Source: JAWPMT01 sp965227935 | Lineage (GTDB): Bacteria; Bacteroidota; Bacteroidia; Cytophagales; Cyclobacteriaceae | Assembly: GCA_965227935.1 (NCBI GenBank) | Contig: CBDDGS010000019.1 | Coordinates: forward strand, 1,054,001 to 1,118,000 | DNA: 64,000 nt | Direction: 5' to 3' | Part shown: in pieces, positions 16,179 through 23,270 of the stretch | Layout: every line of letters begins with the position of its first letter | Position numbering within the stretch: position 1 is the stretch's first letter | Made by a program: the position numbers and the translations under genes | Notes under the pieces: model-generated | Databases searched by the model: none | What the model was told of the DNA's origin: nothing | Seen by the model: the letters and a program-made list of their open reading frames with translations, nothing else

Positions 16179-16922
16179 TTACCTCAGGCTTTGCCCGGTA
16201 TAAAACACCAGTTCGTGAGCCTTCGCCTGATTGATGATGAACTCCAGGGTTTCGACATCGAAGTAATAGCCCTTTTCACGTGAATCGGTCGGGATGTGCG
16301 CATAGAGCATCACTAGTTCACCGTTTTCTTTGGCCCTTGTCATGGCTTCCGCCAGCATGCTGTGGGTAATGCCCGCATTATTGTCAAACCCAATTGCATC
16401 CAGTGTACGGTCCCCACCGAAGGTATAGTAGATCTCATCCATCGTCGTGAGATCTTTCTCTTCGGCAAGAGCGGCGACACCACGAAGAAGTTGAAATCGC
16501 CTTTTCAATAGGAAATCCGTAAACCAGTACTTGGCGCCATAGGGGTAAGCAAAGGACGTGACTTCGAAGCCCATCTCCCGCATTGTTGCTACACCACGGT
16601 CAATCTCTCGGTCCAGGTAGTCATCATAGCCATGCTCCTTGATATAGTGTTCCGACAAGACATGCATGCTCCCATGAAAGCCAATTTCATGACCGTCCTG
16701 CTGTAGTTCCTTGAGTTTGGCAATCTCGCTGCTGGAAAGGGAATCAGGCTGCGTGATGAAGAAAGTGGCAATTACATCATGCTTTTCGAACAGATCCCGA
16801 AGTCCATACCAGGCGTCGACGCTTCTATCGTCGAAAGAAATCCACACACCTGCAGGTTTTCGCTCATGCTGGCAGGCAAGAAACAGGATGGAGAGGAGAA
16901 GGATGATTGCTCTATTGACCAT
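16179..16922 (-). CDS. Polysaccharide deacetylase-family lipoprotein (NodB domain)
   Basis: 247 residues from the ATG at 16922, which starts a lipoprotein signal MVNRAIILLLSILFLAC (Cys17); an upstream in-frame ATG at 16967 would add a non-signal extension. The NodB fold is shown by motif 1 SFDDRSVD (D31/D32), motif 2 HEIGFHGSMH giving the HxxxH-type metal ligands, and motif 3 SFAYPYG. Family members remove N- or O-acetyl groups from peptidoglycan, chitin-like or exopolysaccharide substrates; the substrate here is unknown. It follows the thioredoxin-fold gene by about 60 bases on the same strand. Confidence 0.85.
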   Translation of the reverse strand: MVNRAIILLLSILFLACQHERKPAGVWISFDDRSVDAWYGLRDLFEKHDVIATFFITQPDSLSSSEIAKLKELQQDGHEIGFHGSMHVLSEHYIKEHGYDDYLDREIDRGVATMREMGFEVTSFAYPYGAKYWFTDFLLKRRFQLLRGVAALAEEKDLTTMDEIYYTFGGDRTLDAIGFDNNAGITHSMLAEAMTRAKENGELVMLYAHIPTDSREKGYYFDVETLEFIINQAKAHELVFYTGQSLR

Positions 16923-16981
16923 AGCCGATACCGTTACAAAACAAGCAAGCTTTGCGGAATAAGGCAATCTGGAATGCGCAA

Positions 16982-17680
16982 TCAGTTGCCGGTCACGCCA
17001 AGGTCAATCTTATCGTCAGCGTAGTAATAACGAACCAATTTGCCTTCTGGGTCGATGAGTATGGTGGTAGGCATTCGTGTGATATTGTACCGGGAATGAA
17101 AGAGTTGTGCGTCCGCCACGACTCGGATGTTTTCCAAGTCCAGATTCAATTGCTTGCGCAACTCCGATTTTGACTCGAGAAAACAACTGATGGCTGCAAT
17201 ATCGTCTCTGTTGGGAGCGTCAGAAATTTGCTGGTCAAGCGCCGCGATCGATGGCCGGTGGATCATTGGCAAAAAGACTTCAAACCTTAAGAGCACCCAT
17301 TTCCCCAGGAGCGCAGTGCTGCTCAGAGTTTCTCCATCTATTGATTCAAATACGAATTTGGGGAACGTGTTGTCTGTTTTCGGCTGGTTAGCTTCCGTCA
17401 GGCGATGCCCCTGTCGCGTAGTCGTATCGAGAAGGTACTTTTCGACTTCTCCATACTCATTTACAACCTCCTCGAAAGACACCCTGGGATCATTTTGGAT
17501 ATACTTCGCAAACTCTTGGTCGCTGATCTTCTTGCCAGTATGCTTGTTATATATTTTGCCACTAGGATCAAATGTTCGCTTTGTCTTTTGTGTCGATACA
17601 GCTGTCGAATCGGTGGCTTGAGAAAGGGAATCGGTGGCCGTCAGCAGACCAAGTAGTATAGCAAGTGAGAGAAGTCTCAT
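16982..17680 (-). CDS. Exported thioredoxin-fold (TlpA/redoxin-like) protein lacking CXXC
   Basis: 232 residues with a signal peptide (MRLLSLAILLGLLTATDSLSQ). Residues about 110-232 follow the TlpA/AhpC-TSA fold: FVFESIDGETLSSTALLGKWVLLRFEVF, a cis-Pro loop RMPTTILIDPEGKLVRYY, and the fold-typical strands between. Where the active-site WCxxC would be, the sequence reads FEVFLPMIHRPS, with no cysteine. The only Cys is in AAISCFLESK. It therefore cannot do dithiol-disulfide exchange in the usual way and may be a binding or structural variant. Cellular site: periplasm, by signal peptide. Confidence 0.78.
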   Translation of the reverse strand: MRLLSLAILLGLLTATDSLSQATDSTAVSTQKTKRTFDPSGKIYNKHTGKKISDQEFAKYIQNDPRVSFEEVVNEYGEVEKYLLDTTTRQGHRLTEANQPKTDNTFPKFVFESIDGETLSSTALLGKWVLLRFEVFLPMIHRPSIAALDQQISDAPNRDDIAAISCFLESKSELRKQLNLDLENIRVVADAQLFHSRYNITRMPTTILIDPEGKLVRYYYADDKIDLGVTGN

Positions 17681-17856
17681 GGTATTTGGGTGTAATAAGA
17701 AGTAAAATAAACAATGAGGTGATTGGTAAAGAATGACACATGCCGTAAGCCGAAGGCCTAGACCAGGTCTGCCGGCGCCGTAGGGTAGCGGGTCTGCAGG
17801 CTAGGCCCGGCACGAGGAAGGTCGTGCGGGAGGGTTTGCGTAGGATTGTGCGGTCC
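17681..17856. repeat. GC-rich intergenic stretch with inverted repeat
   Basis: Between the thioredoxin-fold gene and the barrel gene. GGCCTAG (17754-17760) and CTAGGCC (17801-17807) form a 7-base inverted repeat enclosing GTCTGC direct repeats. This GC-rich block contrasts with the AT-rich gap before it and resembles other intergenic palindromic repeats in this window. Confidence 0.4.
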
Positions 17857-19071
17857 CTAAAAAGCCTCGTTGAAGGAAATGTAGAAAAAGCTGGAATCGA
17901 TACCCACACCGTAATCAAAGCGCAGATTCATGCGGTCCTCCACCTCGAAGCGGTACCCTAGACCGAAGTTGGGTAGCCACTGGTCGAAGTCATTGACGGA
18001 CTGGCCGATCGTAGCACCAGCCACCCAGGCCACCAGTCCGGAACGCTCCATGAAGTTCCAGCCTTTGCCAGAGGAAGTGGTCGTGAGCATGTGGCGATAC
18101 TCGACGATGCTGAAAAACATCGCCTCGTCCCGGAAACGACCCCAGCGATAGCCTCGCAAATCGAATGGCGTGCCTACTTGTGACAGTTCGGGCCAGGGGG
18201 CGTCGTTGAAGGTATGACGAAATCGCATTTCCCATGCCAGTGTCCTGCGAGGTTTGCCAACATTGGCGTACTGTCGGTAGTCCATGTCGATGACCTGGTA
18301 GTTGTTTTCTCCACCAAATATTTGGCCGTAGGACAGGAAGTTGAGGTCGAGCAGCATCCCTTTGTATGGGTTTTGTATAAGGTCTCTGCTGTCGAAGAGG
18401 ATAGATAGACCGAGGCCCGTATTGGTCACTTTTGTGCCGTACTCTACGATGGCAGGGTCCATTTCCATTTGCGGATTGAGGTCGGTAGCAGTTGTGCGGT
18501 TGAAGTCAAAAACCATTCCCCAAAATAGGTTGGGCCGTACCTTCATCATGCCCTTCATATAGGCCCGGATCCACTGCCGTCGGTAGGCTGTGGTAGAATC
18601 GGACAGCTCGGTATTGCGGGCATTATCATAGCCGACTCCGAAGTAATGGTCTGGCTGATCCCGAAACCAAAAGTCACCAATGGCCCGCAGCTTGTCGCCC
18701 TTTCCGTAGATCGTCGGACGCGAATTGAAAAACACCGATCCGTTGGTACTTACACCAACGCCGAAAGGAATGGACGATCGGTCGACATCGGGATTGTCAG
18801 GGTCCGTCGCAAAGGAATAAAGGCCACCGCCTGAGACGAAAAAACCCAGCTCCGGCGTGAAGGACGGGGCGATATAAGGGCTGAAGAGGGGGCGTCCCTG
18901 CTCCACTTTGGCTCTCCTGGTCGAGTCCCATCTTGCCCAAAATCCCTTCTCCTCGGCGGGCTCCTGCTGGGCATGGGCCAGTTGTATACCTGCGAAGGAG
19001 AAGCAAAGAAGCAAAAGAAGAGAAGCGCGTAGGGTCAAGTCCGGAGTTTTATGCCCGGCAAGATAACCCAA
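17857..19071 (-). CDS. Omp85-superfamily outer-membrane protein (BamA/TamA C-terminal barrel type)
   Basis: 404 residues with a long N-terminal signal region ending near AHAQ. There are no POTRA-like repeats; the body is a run of amphipathic strands typical of the surface-antigen D15 barrel: FSPYIAPSFTPELGFFVSGGGLYSF near the start, LSILFDSRDLIQNPYKGMLLDL (the DxRD..NP..G signature) in the middle, FDLRGYRWGRFRDEAMFFSIVEYRH (the RGY motif of lid loop 6), and GLGYRFEVEDRMNLRFDYGVG close to the end. It is probably an outer-membrane channel or assembly factor. The gene is divergent from the fatty-acid hydroxylase, 65 bases apart. Confidence 0.87.
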   Translation of the reverse strand: MGYLAGHKTPDLTLRASLLLLLCFSFAGIQLAHAQQEPAEEKGFWARWDSTRRAKVEQGRPLFSPYIAPSFTPELGFFVSGGGLYSFATDPDNPDVDRSSIPFGVGVSTNGSVFFNSRPTIYGKGDKLRAIGDFWFRDQPDHYFGVGYDNARNTELSDSTTAYRRQWIRAYMKGMMKVRPNLFWGMVFDFNRTTATDLNPQMEMDPAIVEYGTKVTNTGLGLSILFDSRDLIQNPYKGMLLDLNFLSYGQIFGGENNYQVIDMDYRQYANVGKPRRTLAWEMRFRHTFNDAPWPELSQVGTPFDLRGYRWGRFRDEAMFFSIVEYRHMLTTTSSGKGWNFMERSGLVAWVAGATIGQSVNDFDQWLPNFGLGYRFEVEDRMNLRFDYGVGIDSSFFYISFNEAF

Positions 19072-19136
19072 AGGCTCGATTTGCCCCGGGATGGACTCGC
19101 CGATTCGCTTTAGTTTTGAGGAAAGTTTTTCACCAG

Positions 19137-19922
19137 ATGGAGCAGATCCTCACTACAGATTACACGCATGCCGGCAACTTCCTTACGCTCACCGGCATTT
19201 TATTCGTGATCATATTCCTACGCTATCTGCTGTTCGTAGGCCTGGGGCATCATCTTCTTCGCAGACGCTATCAACATCGCGCGCTGCACGAATTGGATAA
19301 CGTGGGCGAACAGACCGGACGAGAAATTGGCTGGTCCGCCATCACTTCGTTCATTTTTGCCATGAGTGGGACGGTGCTCCTCATCCTGTGGCAGCAGGGG
19401 CGGACAGCCTTATATGTTGATCTGTCGGATTATCCCTTATGGTATTTGCCGGTGTCGCTGGCGATCTATCTTTTCATGCACGAGACCTACTACTATTGGC
19501 TACACCGGTGGATGCACAAGCCCCGGATATACAGGTTGATCCACAAGGTGCATCACGACAGTCTGGAGACCAATGCCCACACGTCTTTCAGCTTCCATCC
19601 CATTGAAAGCGTCTTGCAGGCATTTATCATACCGGCGCTGCTCTTGTTCATTCCATTGCACCTTTACATGCTCCTGGTGTTATTGATGATCATGACGGTG
19701 TCGGGTACCCTTAATCATCTTGGTTACGAGATGTTTCCTAAGGGATGGTCGCGACACCCTGTTGGGAAATGGCTCATCGGCGCGGCCCACCATGACCAGC
19801 ACCACAAGCGCTTTCGATACAACTACGGACTGTACTTCACCTTCTGGGATCGCTGGATGGGTACAGAGCACCCGGATTTTGATCGGTACTTCGATGACGT
19901 AACCAATCGCCCGGAACCCTAA
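19137..19922 (+). CDS. Sterol desaturase/fatty acid hydroxylase superfamily protein
   Basis: 261 residues with about four membrane helices. The diiron histidine clusters are present in order: HETYYYWLHRWMH (about 114-126), HKVHHDSLETNAH (about 135-147), then a HLGYEMF helix and HHDQHHKRFRYNYG (about 217-230). These eight-plus histidines bind the diiron centre of membrane hydroxylases and desaturases acting on lipids, sterols or carotenoids. The ATG at 19137 was chosen because upstream codons run across the divergent barrel gene and do not look membrane-like. The substrate is unknown. It is followed by a padR-type regulator gene. Confidence 0.88.
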   Translation: MEQILTTDYTHAGNFLTLTGILFVIIFLRYLLFVGLGHHLLRRRYQHRALHELDNVGEQTGREIGWSAITSFIFAMSGTVLLILWQQGRTALYVDLSDYPLWYLPVSLAIYLFMHETYYYWLHRWMHKPRIYRLIHKVHHDSLETNAHTSFSFHPIESVLQAFIIPALLLFIPLHLYMLLVLLMIMTVSGTLNHLGYEMFPKGWSRHPVGKWLIGAAHHDQHHKRFRYNYGLYFTFWDRWMGTEHPDFDRYFDDVTNRPEP

Positions 19923-20011
19923 GCTAGTGGGAGGCATAAGTTTGGCTATGTGCCAGGAATTGCCGAGTATTACATCGGCAAAATGGTAACAAATCAATCG
20001 TTGACGTCAGA

Positions 20012-20344
20012 ATGAAAAGGGTGACCATCGGGGAATTCGAGGAGCTGTGCTTGCTCGTGGTGGGTATTCTTGCGGACGATGCCTATGGTATTTCTGTCAA
20101 AAAGGAAGTCGAAAGCCGGTCTGGCCGCAAAGTGACCATCAGCACTATCCACTCTACCATGATGCGCCTCGAGAAAAAAGGCCTGTTGACCAGTCATATG
20201 GGCGGCGCCAGTGACAGCAGAGGGGGCCGGGCCAAGCGACTTTTTGAGTTGACCGGTGCTGGCAAACAAGCTATCCTCGAAGTTCGGGATCTGCGCAACG
20301 AAATGTGGCAGGATATCCGAGGCATTAGCTGGGAGAGTTTATAG
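20012..20344 (+). CDS. PadR-family transcriptional regulator
   Basis: 110 residues, a single winged-helix domain. The sequence GEFEELCLLVVGILADDAYGISVKKEVE, followed by TISTIHSTMMRLEKKGLLTS (recognition region) and RAKRLFELTGAGKQAI (wing and last helix), is standard PadR. These dimeric repressors respond to small molecules or lipids and often control adjacent transport or membrane genes. It follows the hydroxylase gene by 90 bases on the same strand and is convergent with dinB (7 bases). The target is unknown. Confidence 0.92.
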   Translation: MKRVTIGEFEELCLLVVGILADDAYGISVKKEVESRSGRKVTISTIHSTMMRLEKKGLLTSHMGGASDSRGGRAKRLFELTGAGKQAILEVRDLRNEMWQDIRGISWESL

Positions 20345-20351
20345 TCAATTA

Positions 20352-21548
20352 TTATCCTTGGAAGGCATTGGTGTTGGTCCGTATGCGACTGTCAAGTCCC
20401 AGGGTCGATGCGCGCACAATGGAGTGGGGACCATGACTGGTTTTGATGGCATCCATGGCCTGATAGAGCTTGATGGATTCCTCAGAATCCTCAAACATAT
20501 CGATCTGATAATGCCCCTGGATCAGCCCACTTAATCTTACACCCACCAACCTCAGGAGCATCCTTCGCGTGTACAGCTTATCATATAGGTCGAGCACTTC
20601 CGTTAGAATGTGTCGGTCGTTGGAGGTATATGCCACATGCCGCTGTTTGGTTTCCGTGTCGAAGTTGGCGTACCTGATCTTGACCGTAACGCAAGACGTC
20701 AGTTTACCCTCCTCACGCAACTGATGGCACAGCTTCTCCACCATAGCGGTCAGCATGGCTTTCATTCGCGTAATGTCGATGGAATCCTGATGAAACGTAC
20801 ACTCTGTGGAGATCGATTTGCGCTCGCTGTACTGTGCCACAGGGCTGTTGTCAATGCCATTGGCACGCATCCAGAGTCCCCGTCCATTTTTGCCAAAGGT
20901 TCGTTCCAGCAATCGAATAGGCATGTCTCTCAACATGTGCACGTGTGTGATGCCCATATCCGCCAGGAACTGTGTGGTCTTGGGACCAATCATAGGGATC
21001 TTCCGAACAGGTAGGGGAGCGAGGAAAGATTTTTCATCTCCAGGTTGGACGTGCCCTGCGCCATCGGGTTTATTTTCTCCGGTTGCGACTTTGGCAACCA
21101 GCTTGTTGATCGCGAGACCGACGGTGATTGGTAGGCCGGTCTCATTTTTGATCCGATGTCGCAGCTCCGTGGCCCATTTGAATGTGCCGAAAAATCGATC
21201 CATGCCGGATGCATCGATATAGAACTCGTCAATAGAGGATTTCTCAAATACCGGCGACTCCTCGGCAATGATCTCAGTAATGATCCGGGAGTGATAGCTG
21301 TACGCTTCCATATCTCCTGAGATCACCTTTGCATCCGGGCAGAGTTGCAGTGCCAACCTTGTCGGCATGGCCGAGTGCACCCCAAACTTGCGGGCCTCGT
21401 AACTGCACGACGTCACAACCCCTCGGCCATCCTTGCCACCGATGATAAGGGGGATACCTTTCAACCGATCGTCTCGGAGGCACTCCACCGAGACGAAGAA
21501 AGCATCGAGGTCCATATGTAAGATTGACCGGGTAGGTGCTGAGTCCAT
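20352..21548 (-). CDS. dinB: DNA polymerase IV (Y-family)
   Basis: 398 residues. Translesion polymerase with the catalytic carboxylates D13 in MDLDAFF and D107/E108 in SIDEFY, plus SYEARKFGVHSAMP of the fingers and a GIDNSPVAQYSERKS linker before the little-finger domain. Near the C-terminus, QIDMF (348-352) matches a beta-clamp-binding peptide. The gene is divergent from a small operon that ends in a LexA-like repressor, and the shared promoter region contains TAGTA/TACTA palindromes, so damage-inducible control is likely. The stop is seven bases from that of padR. Confidence 0.96.
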   Translation of the reverse strand: MDSAPTRSILHMDLDAFFVSVECLRDDRLKGIPLIIGGKDGRGVVTSCSYEARKFGVHSAMPTRLALQLCPDAKVISGDMEAYSYHSRIITEIIAEESPVFEKSSIDEFYIDASGMDRFFGTFKWATELRHRIKNETGLPITVGLAINKLVAKVATGENKPDGAGHVQPGDEKSFLAPLPVRKIPMIGPKTTQFLADMGITHVHMLRDMPIRLLERTFGKNGRGLWMRANGIDNSPVAQYSERKSISTECTFHQDSIDITRMKAMLTAMVEKLCHQLREEGKLTSCVTVKIRYANFDTETKQRHVAYTSNDRHILTEVLDLYDKLYTRRMLLRLVGVRLSGLIQGHYQIDMFEDSEESIKLYQAMDAIKTSHGPHSIVRASTLGLDSRIRTNTNAFQG

Positions 21549-21644
21549 AATTTGTTATTTTCAGAGAAGAATTACCTACCCGAACCAGGCAGGTAATTCC
21601 AAATTGCTAATAACAACCTTGGAGGTGTTGTTTTGCTAATTTAT

Positions 21645-21658
21645 TTAGTAATTACTTC
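21645..21658. promoter_or_regulatory. TTAGTA half-site with short palindrome in dinB/xre promoter
   Basis: TTAGTAATTACTTC contains the perfect 10-base palindrome AGTAATTACT. It shares the TTAGTA half-site with the box before the DnaE-like gene and lies 97 bases upstream of the dinB start. It may be a second, weaker site for the S24-type repressor. TTAC-TACG-GTAA follows at 21660-21671. Confidence 0.35.
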
Positions 21659-21687
21659 ATTTACTACGGTAATTGGTATAAGTTTAC

Positions 21688-21702
21688 CTAGTAAATACTA
21701 AT
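21688..21702. promoter_or_regulatory. Candidate LexA-like (XRE/S24) operator in the dinB/xre divergent promoter
   Basis: TAGTA-AA-TACTA (21689-21700) is a perfect inverted repeat, 15 bases before the start of the 110-residue protein that heads the repressor operon. The box and its right flank resemble the box before the DnaE-like gene (TAGTAAATA then CTAAT). Its position would allow the repressor to control both dinB and its own operon. Confidence 0.5.
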
Positions 21703-21715
21703 AAATATAGCAATT

Positions 21716-22048
21716 ATGAACCCTCTCGATGGAAATGTCCGAATAGAAGTGCTTTCAGAAGCGAGGGCCGATGTGGCCTGTGATGACCCTTTCAACTTGA
21801 AGCTCAGTACGAAACGCCTTAAGTCGGGCAAGTGTCAGGTCAAGTTCCAGGCGAGGGTGAAGGACCGAAAGAATTTGCACGGATACGTACTCGTTGAGTC
21901 TGACCAGACTTTGAAATCGGTCGTTTCCAATATCGAGGATAGACTGTACAACATCGAGCAGGCTACTGATTTTCAACAGATCCATTTGTATTCGATTGGT
22001 AAGCGGTGTCAGGATCGGATGAGTTTTATTTTCTTCGATCAGAACTGA
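21716..22048 (+). CDS. Hypothetical protein, first gene of the dinB-divergent repressor operon
   Basis: 110 residues with no signal or membrane segment. Not recognised as a known family. The sequence is mixed alpha/beta: a charged KLSTKRLKSGKCQVKFQARVKDRKN stretch in the first half, then HGYVLVESDQTLKSVVSNIEDRLYN. The stop TGA overlaps the ATG of the next gene by one base (TGATG), and a candidate repressor box lies immediately upstream. It therefore likely responds to DNA damage together with dinB. Function unknown. Confidence 0.65.
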   Translation: MNPLDGNVRIEVLSEARADVACDDPFNLKLSTKRLKSGKCQVKFQARVKDRKNLHGYVLVESDQTLKSVVSNIEDRLYNIEQATDFQQIHLYSIGKRCQDRMSFIFFDQN

Positions 22049-22401
22049 TGAATCGAGAACAGCTATTGGAACAAAAGTGCTTTGACTTTGCCAGGCTTTT
22101 GATGGAGGAACACCATGTCTGGGAGGATCAGGAGTCGTGGCGTCTGAAACAGCTACATTTCAGCGCTGTGAAAACGGGTGTCTTCGTCAGAAAATCGCTG
22201 ATGCATGACTCGCGGAGAGAGCATGTCCACCACATGTTGCAAGCCTGTGTCCATGCGCTGGAATCTCAATATTGGTTACAACTACTATCCAAAGAGGGTG
22301 GAAGTGGTGCTACCTTGCAAACCGCATTGTCGGAGATTGCAGACATCATTGAAATACTTACTGCTATATTGAAACTGAAGAACCATAATCCAAACTATTG
22401 A
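22048..22401 (+). CDS. Four-helix-bundle-like protein (S23/IVP type)
   Basis: 117 residues from the ATG at 22048 that overlaps the upstream stop by one base; a 14-codon longer frame is possible but would overlap the upstream gene. The pattern of four amphipathic helices, with FDFARLLMEEHHVW at the start and ALESQYWLQLLSKEG followed by LSEIADIIEILTAILK at the end, resembles the four-helix-bundle family first described from 23S rRNA intervening sequences. Members are common in Bacteroidota; the role is unclear, possibly nucleic-acid binding. It is located between the 110-residue gene and the LexA-like repressor in a tight operon. Confidence 0.6.
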   Translation: MNREQLLEQKCFDFARLLMEEHHVWEDQESWRLKQLHFSAVKTGVFVRKSLMHDSRREHVHHMLQACVHALESQYWLQLLSKEGGSGATLQTALSEIADIIEILTAILKLKNHNPNY

Positions 22402-22402
22402 T

Positions 22403-23188
22403 ATGTCTTACATCGCTACGAACATCAAGACCCTGCGCAAGCAAGCGGGTTATACCCAGGAACAGTTCGCGGAAAAAGTGGGAGTGAAGCGATCACTGAT
22501 CGGAGCTTATGAAGAAGGTCGGGCTGAGCCTCGACTGCAGACCCTTTCAAGCATTGCGGCCGTTCTGGAGGTCTCGACTGATGCCCTCATCCAGCAGGAT
22601 CTTTCAGGAGGCAACGTGCCTGCCGCGCACAAGTCTGTCAAAGTCCTGTCGATAACCGTTGACGAGGCTGATAGAGAGAATATTGAGCTTGTACCCCAGA
22701 AGGCGGCTGCCGGGTACCTCAATGGCTATGCGGATCCGGAGTTCATCGCGGAACTACCGAAGTTTCGGCTGCCGACACTTCCCAGCAATGCAACTTATCG
22801 GGCGTTTGAGATTCAGGGCGACTCCATGTTGCCGCTGCTTTCCGGTACTATCATCATTGGTAGGTATGTAGAGCAAGTCCGAGATATCAAAAATGGGAAG
22901 ACCTACGTACTTGTCACACCGGAGGAAGGAGTAGTCTATAAACGCGTGTTCAACTATTTGGATGATCGCGGAACGTTGTACCTGGTTTCGGACAACAAAT
23001 CGTATTCTGCTTACGAAGTAAAGGGCGACTCGATAGAAGAAATTTGGGAAGCCAAGGCCTATATCAGCATACAATTCCCTGACCCAGAGGCGGCTGAAGA
23101 AGTGTCCGTCGAGAGGCTAACGGGATTGGTCAAAGAGATCAGCTCAGACGTTAAGGAGATCAAGGAAAAGTTGCCATATAACGATTAG
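22403..23188 (+). CDS. XRE-family regulator with S24 (LexA-like) self-cleavage domain
   Basis: 261 residues. Residues 8-62 are a Cro/CI-type helix-turn-helix (LRKQAGYTQEQFAEKVGVKR then SLIGAYEEGRAEPRL). Residues about 95-215 are a peptidase S24 domain: likely cleavage site Ala103-Gly104 in KAAAGYLNGY, nucleophile Ser141 in GDSMLPLLSG, and general-base Lys180 in GVVYKRVFN. The A-S and S-K spacings (38 and 39 residues) are close to LexA. Such repressors cleave themselves when stimulated by RecA filaments. The gene starts one base after the preceding stop and is the last of three genes divergent from dinB, a typical autoregulated SOS-like layout. It is the likely reader of the TTAGTA/TACTAA boxes; this is inferred. 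Confidence 0.9.
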   Translation: MSYIATNIKTLRKQAGYTQEQFAEKVGVKRSLIGAYEEGRAEPRLQTLSSIAAVLEVSTDALIQQDLSGGNVPAAHKSVKVLSITVDEADRENIELVPQKAAAGYLNGYADPEFIAELPKFRLPTLPSNATYRAFEIQGDSMLPLLSGTIIIGRYVEQVRDIKNGKTYVLVTPEEGVVYKRVFNYLDDRGTLYLVSDNKSYSAYEVKGDSIEEIWEAKAYISIQFPDPEAAEEVSVERLTGLVKEISSDVKEIKEKLPYND

Positions 23189-23199
23189 GTAGATTTTAC

Positions 23200-23270
23200 T
23201 AGAACTTCACAAAACAATGCACCATTTTTGCGTTAAGACTGGTGTAACCAATAAGGTTTGTGAAGTTCTA
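23200..23270. promoter_or_regulatory. Perfect 14-base inverted repeat enclosing the start of the DUF5686 gene
   Basis: TAGAACTTCACAAA (23200-23213) is the exact reverse complement of TTTGTGAAGTTCTA (23257-23270), with 43 bases between. The right arm contains the GTG start codon (23260-23262). On RNA read through from the upstream repressor gene, the start would be buried in a 14-base stem; on DNA, it could be a paired binding site. TTTTTGCG at 23225-23232 lies inside the loop. Confidence 0.6.

Noticed and set aside
18933..19136. N-terminal extension of the fatty-acid hydroxylase to an upstream ATG
   Set aside because: The extension is antisense to the Omp85 gene start and does not look membrane-like; ATG 19137 gives the usual start.
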